From assembly GCF_900091655.1 (NCBI RefSeq), contig NZ_LT594621.1, positions 3,816,639 to 3,880,638 on the forward strand: a DNA stretch of 64,000 nt. The letters are read 5' to 3'. The stretch is from Culturomica massiliensis. GTDB lineage: Bacteria > Bacteroidota > Bacteroidia > Bacteroidales > Marinifilaceae. Shown here piece after piece: positions 34,787 to 43,866 of this stretch. A model generated the notes under the pieces. It was not told the origin of the DNA. It saw only the letters and a program-made list of their open reading frames with translations, and made no database searches. A program made the translations under genes and the position numbers. Each line of letters opens with the position of its first letter. The first letter of the stretch is position 1.

Positions 34787-35938
34787 TTAATGTTTTTTCC
34801 GGAATGCAAGGGCACAAAATAATAAATAGACCATACACAATCCGATGATCAGGGTGGCTCCGGTTTGTGAACCGACGGCTTCGGTTGCCAGTCCCATAAA
34901 AACAGGGATAATGGCGCCTCCGGCAACTCCCATAATCATTAATCCGGAAACACCGTTGGCTTTTTCCGGTACGGTTTGTAGTGCGAAAGAGAACAGGATT
35001 GAAAATACATTGGCGCAAGCAAAACCGATAACACTGACTCCCCCCCAAATAAGCCATTTTTCTTGTGCAAATAATAGTACGATCAAAGCTGCCAGGGCGG
35101 TAAAGATACTGTAGAGAAAGAATTTTCCGGATGCGTAACGGGCCAGTATAATGGCTCCGATAAAAGCTCCGGCTGTCCGGAATGCGAAATAGAGACTGGT
35201 GCCGTAGCCTGCTTCACTAAGTGCCATGCCACATCTTTCCATGAGGATTTTAGGGGTTACGGTATTCATGCCTACGTCGACTCCGACAACGAATACGATA
35301 CCCAGGAAAAGCCAGAGAACGGTCTTGTTACCGAGTAATCCGAAACAGTCTTTAAAGGACGAGACATTTTGTCCGGCTTGTTCGCGAGGAACGGCTGTCA
35401 ACAGGAGCCAAACCGTAGAAATCAGGGTAATGGCAGCGAATAAGGGGAACATATATTGCCAATTGCCGAACCAGGCTGTAGCGCAGGCCGCTATAATAGG
35501 GCCGCAAAAAGAGGAGATGGCCTTTACGAATTGTCCGGCCGTCAGGCTGCTGGTTAGCTTTTCTTCACTGACGACATTCGATAAAAGCGGATTCAGGGAT
35601 ACCTGTAAGATGGTGTTTCCGATTCCGAGTAAAGCGAAAGCCGTCAGGCAGATGGTGTAATTGTATTGAATAAGCGGTAGCAGCATGGCCAGGAATGTGA
35701 ATAACATACTGACCAACACGGTATTTTTTCTGCCGATTTTATTCATCAATAAACCTGTCGGTACGGAGAATGCGAAAAACCAGATAAAAACCATAGAAGG
35801 CAGGAAGTTGGCTTCGGTTTCTGTTAATCCGAAGTCTTGCTTGACATAGCTGGAAGAGATTCCGACTACGTCACAAAATCCCATAATGAAAAAACCGAAC
35901 AATATGGGAAGCAGCAGTTGTATTTGATGACGGTTCAT
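34787..35938 (-). CDS. MFS sugar transporter (mannan locus)
   Basis: A 383-residue membrane protein of the major facilitator superfamily with about 12 hydrophobic segments. GLLMNKIGRKNTVLV between helices 2 and 3 is the family's cytoplasmic loop motif, and the group resembles FucP/NagP-type sugar:H+ symporters (LLPILFGFFIMGFCDVVGISS). It would bring mannose or a short oligosaccharide into the cytoplasm for the kinase and isomerase encoded just upstream. A stable hairpin separates it from the isomerase gene, so its expression may be lower. Substrate is inferred from context. Confidence 0.85.
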   Translation of the reverse strand: MNRHQIQLLLPILFGFFIMGFCDVVGISSSYVKQDFGLTETEANFLPSMVFIWFFAFSVPTGLLMNKIGRKNTVLVSMLFTFLAMLLPLIQYNYTICLTAFALLGIGNTILQVSLNPLLSNVVSEEKLTSSLTAGQFVKAISSFCGPIIAACATAWFGNWQYMFPLFAAITLISTVWLLLTAVPREQAGQNVSSFKDCFGLLGNKTVLWLFLGIVFVVGVDVGMNTVTPKILMERCGMALSEAGYGTSLYFAFRTAGAFIGAIILARYASGKFFLYSIFTALAALIVLLFAQEKWLIWGGVSVIGFACANVFSILFSFALQTVPEKANGVSGLMIMGVAGGAIIPVFMGLATEAVGSQTGATLIIGLCMVYLLFCALAFRKKH

Positions 35939-36000
35939 GTGTAGATTTTTAATTTATGATTTATCGGGCTGTTTGGCCGGAATGAATAATCGAAGTTGAA

Positions 36001-36034
36001 AAGGTCCGAAAATGTTTGTGGCATTTTCGGACTT
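36001..36034 (-). terminator. Hairpin between the isomerase and transporter genes
   Basis: A 13-14 bp stem (36001-36014 with 36022-36034) with a 7-nt loop. On the minus strand it is followed by only four T residues (part of the stem end), so partial termination or attenuation is likely rather than full stop. Confidence 0.55.
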
Positions 36035-36043
36035 GGGGTTTTA

Positions 36044-37810
36044 TTATTTCATAAACGCTTTGACAACCTGTACTTCCCGTCCCGACTGATTGATGAGACG
36101 GTAACTTCCTGCAGCAGCCGAAATGACATAGGTTTCTGCATAATGAAGTTGCTGACGCACACCTCCGGCCGTTTCGATCAGGATTTTTTCACCTTCAACC
36201 AGGTTCAGTACATGGCATTTTCCTTCGGTTTTTACCTCTACATCCGTATGGAATGTGTAGCGGTGTACATCGTAGGAATGGTCCCGATGGGTAGGTAAGT
36301 GCCAGAGCTCCCAGTCTTCCCCTTTTTCCAGAAGGGCCGGGTGAGAGATCAGCTCTTGTTTTACCTTTTCCCCTTTCCGGTCGAAATAAAGGTTTTCCAT
36401 TGCCCGTTTGATATTCAGGGGTCTGGGGGTCCCGTCTAAGTCCAGAGCCAGCCAGTCGTACATTTTGAATGTAAAAATGTATGGCGTTGTGCTGATTTCC
36501 AGAACCAGGTTATTGCGTCCCGAACTGTGTAACGTACCGGGAGGAATGAGGTACAGGCCGTGTTTATGGGCAGGGTGGGACAGTATGTACCGGTTCACAT
36601 CCAGGGGCGTATTTTTTTGGAAGCTTTCGGTTAAAGCCGCTTCGAATTCGGCGGGTTGGATACTTTCCTGGAAGCCCAGGTAAACGACGGCGTCGTCTTT
36701 GCAGTCCAGCACATAATACGTTTCTTCCTGTGTAAGTACTTCACCGAAATTCCGGCGGGCATATTCTCTTCTGGGGTGGCATTGGATAGACAGGTTGCCT
36801 CCGTCGAAATTGTCCAGATAATCCATGCGGATGGGAAATTCATCCCCGTATTCATTGTAACAGGCTTCGCCGACAACGGCTGTTCCGGCTTCGTACATCA
36901 GGCTGTCGAAAGAAACTTCCAGCATATTTTTGTCGCTTTCGAATAAAATACCGTTTTCCGGTACGATCAGTTCGAATGACCAGGCATAGTTGGGAACATC
37001 TTTGGGAAGTCCTTCGATGTGTTCTTTGATCCATTGACCTCCCCAGGCACCCGGTTCAAACCAGGGACGTACCCGGAATCCGTTTGTTGCTAATGTTTTA
37101 AGCCCCTGACGTAACTCCTCGCCTTTCATCCAACTGATATCTTGCGGTCGTTGTCCGTCCACCATGATGTCAATACTGGGAAGTATCGCTTTTTTATGCC
37201 GGTTGAGAAGTACCCAGTCTACAAAATAGAAACGTTTGTACATCACTTTCGGGGCTGCGGTTTGAGAGGTCCCGAGGTTGTGGATAACACCGGCACGGGC
37301 TCTGAATTGTATTTCGTTTTTGGGGAGGTCGATATATATAAGCTTGCCTTTCCAGCCTGCCAGCGAAGCTCCGCATCCGACGAGAATGTTCATCGGAGCC
37401 TGAGGATCCGGTTGTATCTTTTTCAGTTGCCCGGCGTCGAAGTAGTCCGATAAATTAAAATCGGCTCTTTTCCCGAAAATAGGATCGTCGCCGCCGAGGA
37501 AGGGTGCTGCTAACGTATTGATTTCTTCTTCTGATTTCAGGGCGGCACGGATGTCCCACCAAACGGCTTGGATACCTTTGGCTTGTAAGCAAAGGTTCAG
37601 TTCTTGTTTGAACAAATCAAAAAGTACCCCGATATAGCCGTCGATAACGACCGTTTTTTCCCTGGCGATTTCATCGGCTAAAGAGTGAAAACCGGCTTTG
37701 ATTTTTCCGTTACCCAGGTTAAAAGTTGGGTACACATCGTATTGTCCCGGCGTATTGTCCGGTTTTTCCAAAGGTAATAAGTATTGTGACGTTTTTCTGA
37801 ATTTTTCCAT
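36044..37810 (-). CDS. Class I mannose-6-phosphate isomerase with extra N-terminal domain
   Basis: A 588-residue protein. ATG 37810 starts 10 bp after the ROK stop. An upstream in-frame ATG would run into ROK. The C-terminal part (about 270-588) is a ManA-type cupin: GGNLSIQCHPRREYARRNFGE and TQEETYYVLDCKDDAVVYLGF are the metal-binding region, and YLIPPGTLHSSGRNNLVLEIS supplies another His. It interconverts mannose-6-phosphate and fructose-6-phosphate. The first 250 residues (VVIDGYIGVLFDLF, LIYIDLPKNEIQFR) are not ManA and look like an uridine kinase-type fold lacking a clear P-loop. This long form is common in Bacteroidales. It is co-transcribed with the ROK kinase and feeds mannose to glycolysis. 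Confidence 0.9.
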   Translation of the reverse strand: MEKFRKTSQYLLPLEKPDNTPGQYDVYPTFNLGNGKIKAGFHSLADEIAREKTVVIDGYIGVLFDLFKQELNLCLQAKGIQAVWWDIRAALKSEEEINTLAAPFLGGDDPIFGKRADFNLSDYFDAGQLKKIQPDPQAPMNILVGCGASLAGWKGKLIYIDLPKNEIQFRARAGVIHNLGTSQTAAPKVMYKRFYFVDWVLLNRHKKAILPSIDIMVDGQRPQDISWMKGEELRQGLKTLATNGFRVRPWFEPGAWGGQWIKEHIEGLPKDVPNYAWSFELIVPENGILFESDKNMLEVSFDSLMYEAGTAVVGEACYNEYGDEFPIRMDYLDNFDGGNLSIQCHPRREYARRNFGEVLTQEETYYVLDCKDDAVVYLGFQESIQPAEFEAALTESFQKNTPLDVNRYILSHPAHKHGLYLIPPGTLHSSGRNNLVLEISTTPYIFTFKMYDWLALDLDGTPRPLNIKRAMENLYFDRKGEKVKQELISHPALLEKGEDWELWHLPTHRDHSYDVHRYTFHTDVEVKTEGKCHVLNLVEGEKILIETAGGVRQQLHYAETYVISAAAGSYRLINQSGREVQVVKAFMK

Positions 37811-37820
37811 ATCGAATCGT

Positions 37821-38720
37821 TTAATGCTTGTGATGAATAAATAAGGAGGCTGCCCCCAGCATTGCGGCGTTATCCCGTAATGAAGACAGGCGGATGGCGA
37901 TGTTTTCACCTTGTTGGCTGAGACGGCTTTCCAAACTGGGGCCGAATAGGGAATAGGCCCTGGAAATATTGCCTCCCAGAACAACAATATCAGCCTGGAA
38001 TTGACGGACTAGCGGCAGAATAAAGTCTGCCAGCCGTTGTCCGTATTCTTTGAATATTTGTCCTGCAACCGGATTAGCGGGCACCTGGTCTGCAATTTCT
38101 TTGGCTCCAGCGACCGTTTTTCCGCTTAATTCGAAGAAGCGATGGCAGAACCAACGGGTTGAAAAGGCATTGTCGGCAATACCGCCATCAAAAGGCAGAT
38201 TGTACACCCAGCCGTTTGCAGGTACGGAAGGACCGGTTTCGATCAATTGCTTGCCGGCGATAAAACCGGAGCCGATACCGGTTCCCAGTGTAAGAGCAAT
38301 GATCCGGTTGGCGTCCCGGGCACAACCGCCGATGGCTTCCCCCAAAGCAAATGCCCCTGCATCGTTAATGTACCGAACTTCCAGGCCTGTTGCGGATTGC
38401 AATGCCGATAACAGGGAATGGGTTACGTCCAGGCCGAACAAATGTTCGAATTTATCTACTCCTTCGATCTTACAAATGCCGTTCCTGTAATCGAAAGGGC
38501 CCGGAAATGCAAAACCCAGGCCTTGCGGATTCACGCCGGAAGCTGAAATACTGGCTTGGATACATTTTGTCCATACATTTAACAAGACAGATGGATAAGC
38601 TGTATTATCGGCTTCCTTTTTAATTATGGTATTGTCTAAAATAGAACCGGAGGAGAGGTCTACCACGCACGAACCTATGTGACTACCACCGATATCAATA
38701 CCTACAGTGTATTGGGTCAT
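37821..38720 (-). CDS. ROK-family sugar kinase, probably mannokinase
   Basis: A 299-residue ROK protein. TVGIDIGGSHIGSCVVDL is the phosphate-binding DxGG motif, INDAGAFALGEA includes the catalytic Asp region, and IALTLGTGIGSGFI is the second ATP motif. The usual ROK zinc motif CxCGxxGCxE is not present: the corresponding stretch reads WVYNLPFDGGIADNAFST. Phosphorylation of mannose or another hexose for the mannose-6-phosphate isomerase next door is the simplest reading. It is the first gene of the minus-strand unit and faces SusC across a 348-bp control region. Confidence 0.88.
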   Translation of the reverse strand: MTQYTVGIDIGGSHIGSCVVDLSSGSILDNTIIKKEADNTAYPSVLLNVWTKCIQASISASGVNPQGLGFAFPGPFDYRNGICKIEGVDKFEHLFGLDVTHSLLSALQSATGLEVRYINDAGAFALGEAIGGCARDANRIIALTLGTGIGSGFIAGKQLIETGPSVPANGWVYNLPFDGGIADNAFSTRWFCHRFFELSGKTVAGAKEIADQVPANPVAGQIFKEYGQRLADFILPLVRQFQADIVVLGGNISRAYSLFGPSLESRLSQQGENIAIRLSSLRDNAAMLGAASLFIHHKH

Positions 38721-38794
38721 GTCTTCTGATTTTGTTTTTTTATATTCTTCGCATAAAAAATATGCTTAAAAATTTTTTTTTTCAAAAATATACT

Positions 38795-38802
38795 TACATT
38801 TG
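38795..38802 (+). promoter_or_regulatory. -7 promoter box for the SusC-SusD-GH unit
   Basis: TACATTTG matches TAnnTTTG, with a T-run at 38773-38776 near the -33 position. The expected start point near 38809 falls inside the palindrome. Confidence 0.55.
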
Positions 38803-38805
38803 CAT

Positions 38806-38828
38806 CATGTTTGAACATATTAGACATG
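38806..38828. promoter_or_regulatory. Candidate operator overlapping both divergent start points
   Basis: ATGTTTGAACAT (38807-38818) is an inverted repeat with arms ATGTT/AACAT, and CATGT (38806-38810) pairs with ACATG (38824-38828). TTAGACAT in the right half is close to the GTnTAnAC type site of HutC/GntR regulators. A GntR/UTRA gene ends this locus. Confidence 0.45.
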
Positions 38829-38830
38829 TG

Positions 38831-38838
38831 CAAATATA
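38831..38838 (-). promoter_or_regulatory. -7 promoter box for the ROK-isomerase-transporter unit
   Basis: TATATTTG on the minus strand matches the consensus. It lies 111 bp before the ROK start, and its predicted start point falls in the candidate operator. Confidence 0.5.
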
Positions 38839-39068
38839 GAAAATAAAATTAATACCAAACAATAGAAAAAGAAAATAAAAAAAAGTTTGCCTTTTTATGC
38901 GTGCTGAAAAGTGCATACGTTTTAAAACCAGGAAAAAAACGGAAAATCCAAATCAGAAAAGAAAATTATTTAAAGAACGAAAAATTGGAATATATTAATT
39001 AAGACGGTAATAATTTATTGACAATTAGTATTTTGTGTGTTAAAAATTTTTGCAAAACTCAATCAATT

Positions 39069-42000
39069 ATGAAACAATCATCTGATTCGAATGTACAGAA
39101 GTACATGATTATGCCCTCGGAGGGATCACGAGTGGCAAAACGATTGTTTGCAATGGTCTGGCTTGTTTGTTTGAACATGCTTGTGGCCGGTTCGTTGTTT
39201 GCTCAACAGGGAACGATTGCGATCAAAGGAAAAATCACATCTGCTGCCGACAGGGAAGCATTGATAGGTGCGACAGTATTAATAAAAGGTTCCGGAGTCG
39301 GGACGGCTGCCGATATTAACGGGGAATTCACTTTGGATGCAGCACCTGATGCTGTACTGGTGATTACTTGTATCGGTTTTCAGCAGCAGGAGATAGCGGT
39401 AAAGGGCAGGACGGCTTTGGATATTGTTATGCAACCGGAGACGATTAGTCTGGAAGATGTGGTGGTTATCGGTTACGGGACGCAAAAGAAAGTGAATTTG
39501 ACCGGAGCTGTGGCTTCAATTTCTTCTAAAGAACTTGCCGGCAAGCCGGTTGCAAACGTTGTCGAGGCTTTGCAGGGAACTACGCCCGGATTGGTTATCC
39601 AACAATCCAATTCGCAACCGGGTATGCGTCCGAGTATTAATATCCGGGGATTGAATACCTTGAATAATAACGATCCGATGGTGATCATCGACGGGATTAT
39701 AGGGGATATTCAGAATGTAAATCCTTCTGATATTGAAAGTATGTCCGTATTGAAAGATGCATCTTCTACGGCTATTTACGGTTCACGGGCTTCTAACGGA
39801 GTGATCTTGATTACCACAAAGAAGGGAAGTGCGAATAAAACGGAGATCAATTATCAATTTATGTACGGATGGCAGGACCCGACTTGCTTGCCGAAGATTG
39901 TGGATTCCTGGGTTTATGCTGAATTGAGGAATGAGGCATTGGTGAATTCTGGACGGCCGACCGCTTTTACCCCGGAACAGATCAACTATTACCGGCATGG
40001 AGGACCGAATGTGAAATGGATCGAGGAGTTATATAAGAAAGCAACTCCTCAGCAATCTCACAGCTTGTCTTTGACCGGGGGTAATGACAGGACGACTTAC
40101 TTGTTATCCATGGGTTATATGGATCAGGGCAGTATGTTTAAAGGGCCGAATTACGGTTTGAAACGTTACAATGCCCGTTTGAATTTGCATCATAAAATGT
40201 ATGAAAATCTGACAATTGATGCGACGATTGCTTATGCCCGCAATGAAATCAAGGATCATGCTTATTGGACGGAATGGTTGATCGAACAGGCCAACCGTAT
40301 GCCTTCTATTTACGAGATCAAGGATAAAGACGGTAACTATACGTTCCCGAGCGGAAGTAATTCCAATGCTTTGGCCCGTTTGGAACGGGGTGGATACCGG
40401 AAGAGTATGAACGACGACCTTTCTGCCACTTTATCAGCTGAATTGCATATATGGGACGGGTTGAAGTTGAAAGGTATGGTCGGAGGTCAGTTGTATAATA
40501 ACCGGATGCATGAAAACCGGAAGGCAATCGATATCCCGGGGTCCGGAGATACGGAAAACCGGATGACGGAAAATTTCGGACGTACGCAGAATATTACGAC
40601 CAATCTGATGCTGACGTACGATAAGACTTTCGGTAAACATACCGTAGGTGCTATGGTCGGATATTCTTATGAAGGAAGTCGTGACAACAGTTTTCAGACC
40701 TATCGTTTGAGCGATGCTCCGAATTACGATATTATGGCCGGAGCTCAGACGACCGGTACCGGTAATGAAGGATGGGCCAGTGACTGGGCGATTTATTCTG
40801 TTTTTGCCCGTTTGAATTACAATTACGAAGGACGCTATTTGTTTGAAGCCAATTTAAGAGACGATATGTCTTCGAAGTTTGCCAAAGGGAACCGTTCGGC
40901 CCTTTTCCCCTCTTTCTCTTTGGGATGGAGAATTTCGGAAGAAAAGTTCTTTGAAGGTATCCGGGATTATATCCCTTCCCTGAAATTACGCGGTTCCTGG
41001 GGATTAGTCGGAAATAACCGTATTGATAATTACCAGTATTTGTCGACGATCAGTGTTGCTCCCGGATATAATTTCGGAAATAATGTTGTCAATACGGCCG
41101 GATACGGTTCTGCCAATGCGGATATGAAATGGGAGACGACCCGTATGGCTAATGCCGGTGTGGATTTGGGATTCCTGGACAATGCACTGAATATATCTGC
41201 TGACTTTTTCCATAATATGACGCGTGACATTTTGATCGCATTGCCGGTGCCGGGAATATACGGTGGCGGTGCGCCGATACAAAATGCCGGTAAAGTGAAA
41301 AACTACGGTTGGGAGATTGCTGCAAGCTATCGGTTTAAGACCGGTGGTATAGAGCATACGATTTCCGGTAATATTTCCGATAGCTACAATGAGGTTGTAG
41401 ATACGAAAGGGGTGGAATGGATCAATGGCTATGATGTCAATACCATTATTAAAGAAGGTTATCCGATCAATTCTTATTATGCATATCGTTGGAACGGCTT
41501 TTTCCAGAATGAGGCAGAGGTAGCGAAAGGTCCCCATCTGGACGGTATTACGCCGAAACCCGGAGATATCCGTTATATCGATAAATCCGGTCCCGGAGGA
41601 AAAAGGGACGGTGTGATCAAAGAAGACGACGACCGTTTTATTCTCGGCAATAACTATCCCCACTATACTTATGGGTTCAGCTACGGTTTCTCTTGGAAAG
41701 GTTTTGACTTTTCGATGTTCTGGCAAGGCGTCGGCAAACGGAGTGTATGGTTGCGCGGGGAGGCTGTAGAGGCGTTCCACAACAACAACGAGGGACCGGT
41801 ACTGGATTTCCACCAGGATCGTTGGACTCCTTCGAATCCGAATGCTACCTATCCTCGCCTTACTGTCGGTTCCGAATCGGCTAATAATGCTGCAAAATCG
41901 GATTTCTGGATTCAGGACGGTTCGTATTTGCGTTTGAAAAACCTGCAATTGGGGTATACTTTCCCCGCCAAATGGTTGCGTAAGGCCTGTATTAAGGATT

Positions 42001-42140
42001 TGAAAGTGTATGTCAGCGGACAGAATCTGTTTACCCACAGTCATATCAAAGGCGGTTGGGACCCCGAGACAACGGACGGTGGCGGACGTATTTATCCGGT
42101 ATCCAGAGTTATCTCCTGCGGTTTGAATGTTAAATTTTAA
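39069..42140 (+). CDS. SusC/RagA-family TonB-linked outer-membrane transporter (mannan locus)
   Basis: About 1023 residues from ATG 39069. The earlier in-frame ATG at 39018 gives an unlikely leader. The signal ends at SLFAQQ, then a carboxypeptidase-regulatory-like domain (IKGKITSAADREALIGATV), the TonB box and plug (LEDVVVIGYGTQKKVNLTGA), VLKDASSTAIYGSRASNGV, and a barrel ending VISCGLNVKF with terminal Phe. It would import mannan fragments cut by the GH76 enzymes encoded downstream. The paralogue at 18367 belongs to the other locus and shares only family-level features. Confidence 0.96.
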   Translation: MKQSSDSNVQKYMIMPSEGSRVAKRLFAMVWLVCLNMLVAGSLFAQQGTIAIKGKITSAADREALIGATVLIKGSGVGTAADINGEFTLDAAPDAVLVITCIGFQQQEIAVKGRTALDIVMQPETISLEDVVVIGYGTQKKVNLTGAVASISSKELAGKPVANVVEALQGTTPGLVIQQSNSQPGMRPSINIRGLNTLNNNDPMVIIDGIIGDIQNVNPSDIESMSVLKDASSTAIYGSRASNGVILITTKKGSANKTEINYQFMYGWQDPTCLPKIVDSWVYAELRNEALVNSGRPTAFTPEQINYYRHGGPNVKWIEELYKKATPQQSHSLSLTGGNDRTTYLLSMGYMDQGSMFKGPNYGLKRYNARLNLHHKMYENLTIDATIAYARNEIKDHAYWTEWLIEQANRMPSIYEIKDKDGNYTFPSGSNSNALARLERGGYRKSMNDDLSATLSAELHIWDGLKLKGMVGGQLYNNRMHENRKAIDIPGSGDTENRMTENFGRTQNITTNLMLTYDKTFGKHTVGAMVGYSYEGSRDNSFQTYRLSDAPNYDIMAGAQTTGTGNEGWASDWAIYSVFARLNYNYEGRYLFEANLRDDMSSKFAKGNRSALFPSFSLGWRISEEKFFEGIRDYIPSLKLRGSWGLVGNNRIDNYQYLSTISVAPGYNFGNNVVNTAGYGSANADMKWETTRMANAGVDLGFLDNALNISADFFHNMTRDILIALPVPGIYGGGAPIQNAGKVKNYGWEIAASYRFKTGGIEHTISGNISDSYNEVVDTKGVEWINGYDVNTIIKEGYPINSYYAYRWNGFFQNEAEVAKGPHLDGITPKPGDIRYIDKSGPGGKRDGVIKEDDDRFILGNNYPHYTYGFSYGFSWKGFDFSMFWQGVGKRSVWLRGEAVEAFHNNNEGPVLDFHQDRWTPSNPNATYPRLTVGSESANNAAKSDFWIQDGSYLRLKNLQLGYTFPAKWLRKACIKDLKVYVSGQNLFTHSHIKGGWDPETTDGGGRIYPVSRVISCGLNVKF

Positions 42141-42152
42141 AAGGGATTGAAA

Positions 42153-43751
42153 ATGAAAAAAAATATCATAAAAACAGGTCTCTTGGCTATAATGTCTGTC
42201 GCTGCGGTGTCTTGCATCGACCTCGATACGGCTCCTTACGACAGAGAAACTGATCTTACGGCCTGGGACAAACCGGAATCGGCGATAAATGGAGTAAACG
42301 CCTGTTATCCGACAATGATCAGTGCGGAAGAGTTGTTGTATGCCGATGCCATGTCGGATAATGCCTATACGAAAGTGAATAATACGTTGAACCAGGCAAT
42401 CGGTAACGGGAGCTATTCAACGGCGCATAACTATGTGAAATTGGTATGGGATAGCCGCTATGCCGGAATACGGGTATGTAATAAATTATTGGGAAATATA
42501 GATAAAGTACCGGGGTTATCCGACGAATTGAGGGAGCGTTACCGGGGAGAAGCCCGTGTGATCCGGGATTTTCATTATTTTGAGCTGTTATCCAAATTCG
42601 GGGATGTTCCTTATTTTACCAATGATATTTCGATTGCCCAGTCACAAAGTATTGCCCGTACACCGAAAGCTGAAATTGTTGAAAAACTGTTGACGGATTT
42701 GAGTCAGGTGATCGATTCGGAATGTTTGCCGTCAGCCTATGGAGATACGGATAAAGGACGTATTACCCGTTGGGCGGCTATGGGACTGAAAGCCCGTATT
42801 CTTTTGTTTGAAGGACGCTGGGGGGAATTAAAAGAGGTAACCGGCCGGATTATGCAGGAAGGACCGTTCAGTTTATTCCCGAGTTACAGTGGTTTGTTCG
42901 AAGTTGCCAATGAAAATAATCAGGAAGTGATTCTGGACTTGCAATATATTGCTTTAGACCGGGAACAAAACGAACAGTATGAATTTTTACCGCCTTCTTT
43001 GGGGGGATATGCTCAATTGGCTCCGCTTCAGGAACTGGTGGACGATTATGTGATGCTCAACGGTAAAGGTATTCATGAAACCGGTTCGGGATACAGTGAA
43101 TCACAGCCTTATGTAAACCGTGATCCCCGTTTGGCTGCAACCATCGCTTATACGGGTAATAGCTATACTTTGGCAGACGGTACCGAACATGTGATAAATT
43201 GTGACAGAGAAAGTGTTCCGGACGGTTTCGGTTACTCTTCCGACTGTTCACCGACGGGATATTATATTAAAAAATATTGGGATAAGACGTATCGGAGTAC
43301 CCATATGTCGGGGCTGAATATGATTATTCTGCGGTATGCAGATGTTTTATTGATGCATGCGGAAGCCTTAGCCGAATTGGGACAATTGGATGCCTCTGCC
43401 TGGAATAAAACGATTCGTTTGATTCGGGAAAGAGCCGGATTTGTCGATGCTACAGCTTTGGATTTCCCCGGTGGCGGAGCGGAAGCCTTGAAAAACATCG
43501 TTCGGCGGGAACGTCGGTGTGAATTGGCATTGGAGGGATTGCGCCATAAGGATATCATCCGTTGGAAAACGGCAGAGAATGTATTGAACGGCTGGTGTCA
43601 CGGATTAAAAACCGGTGATGTGGTCGGTGCCGATAACGGTTATGTGAGGATCGAAAACCGGGTATTTAATCCGGCTAAGCATTACTTGTGGCCGATCCCC
43701 CAGAATGAAAGGGATTTGAATAAGAATCTGACCCAGAATCCGAGTTGGTAA
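42153..43751 (+). CDS. SusD/RagB-family nutrient-binding lipoprotein (mannan locus)
   Basis: A 532-residue lipoprotein with lipobox AAVSC. ATG 42153 is preferred over a TTG two codons earlier. RVIRDFHYFELLSKFGDVPYFTND and the C-terminal RRERRCELALEGLRHKDIIRWK are SusD landmarks. It would bind alpha-mannan at the surface with the SusC barrel. It follows SusC by 12 bp. Confidence 0.96.
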   Translation: MKKNIIKTGLLAIMSVAAVSCIDLDTAPYDRETDLTAWDKPESAINGVNACYPTMISAEELLYADAMSDNAYTKVNNTLNQAIGNGSYSTAHNYVKLVWDSRYAGIRVCNKLLGNIDKVPGLSDELRERYRGEARVIRDFHYFELLSKFGDVPYFTNDISIAQSQSIARTPKAEIVEKLLTDLSQVIDSECLPSAYGDTDKGRITRWAAMGLKARILLFEGRWGELKEVTGRIMQEGPFSLFPSYSGLFEVANENNQEVILDLQYIALDREQNEQYEFLPPSLGGYAQLAPLQELVDDYVMLNGKGIHETGSGYSESQPYVNRDPRLAATIAYTGNSYTLADGTEHVINCDRESVPDGFGYSSDCSPTGYYIKKYWDKTYRSTHMSGLNMIILRYADVLLMHAEALAELGQLDASAWNKTIRLIRERAGFVDATALDFPGGGAEALKNIVRRERRCELALEGLRHKDIIRWKTAENVLNGWCHGLKTGDVVGADNGYVRIENRVFNPAKHYLWPIPQNERDLNKNLTQNPSW

Positions 43752-43866
43752 GAATGTGTCGGTGGATGCTAAAAAGTAGTACTTTATAAATGAATGATAC
43801 ATTTCAATATTCCGGTCGTCTTTGATTCAGGAAGATTGTGAAAATGTAAATAAGTCGATGGACTTA

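Larger units (their letters stand above)
38721..39068. promoter_or_regulatory. Divergent control region of the mannan locus
   Basis: 348 bp, strongly AT-rich, no gene. It carries the plus-strand -7 box at 38795-38802, the minus-strand -7 box at 38831-38838, a second minus-strand candidate at 38783-38790, and a palindromic candidate operator between them. About 230 bp of A-rich leader then runs to the SusC start, with no further structure recognised. Confidence 0.65.

Noticed and set aside
41004..42044. A 346-codon antisense frame opposite SusC
   Set aside because: Opposite conserved SusC barrel sequence, with arginine- and isoleucine-rich random-looking translation.
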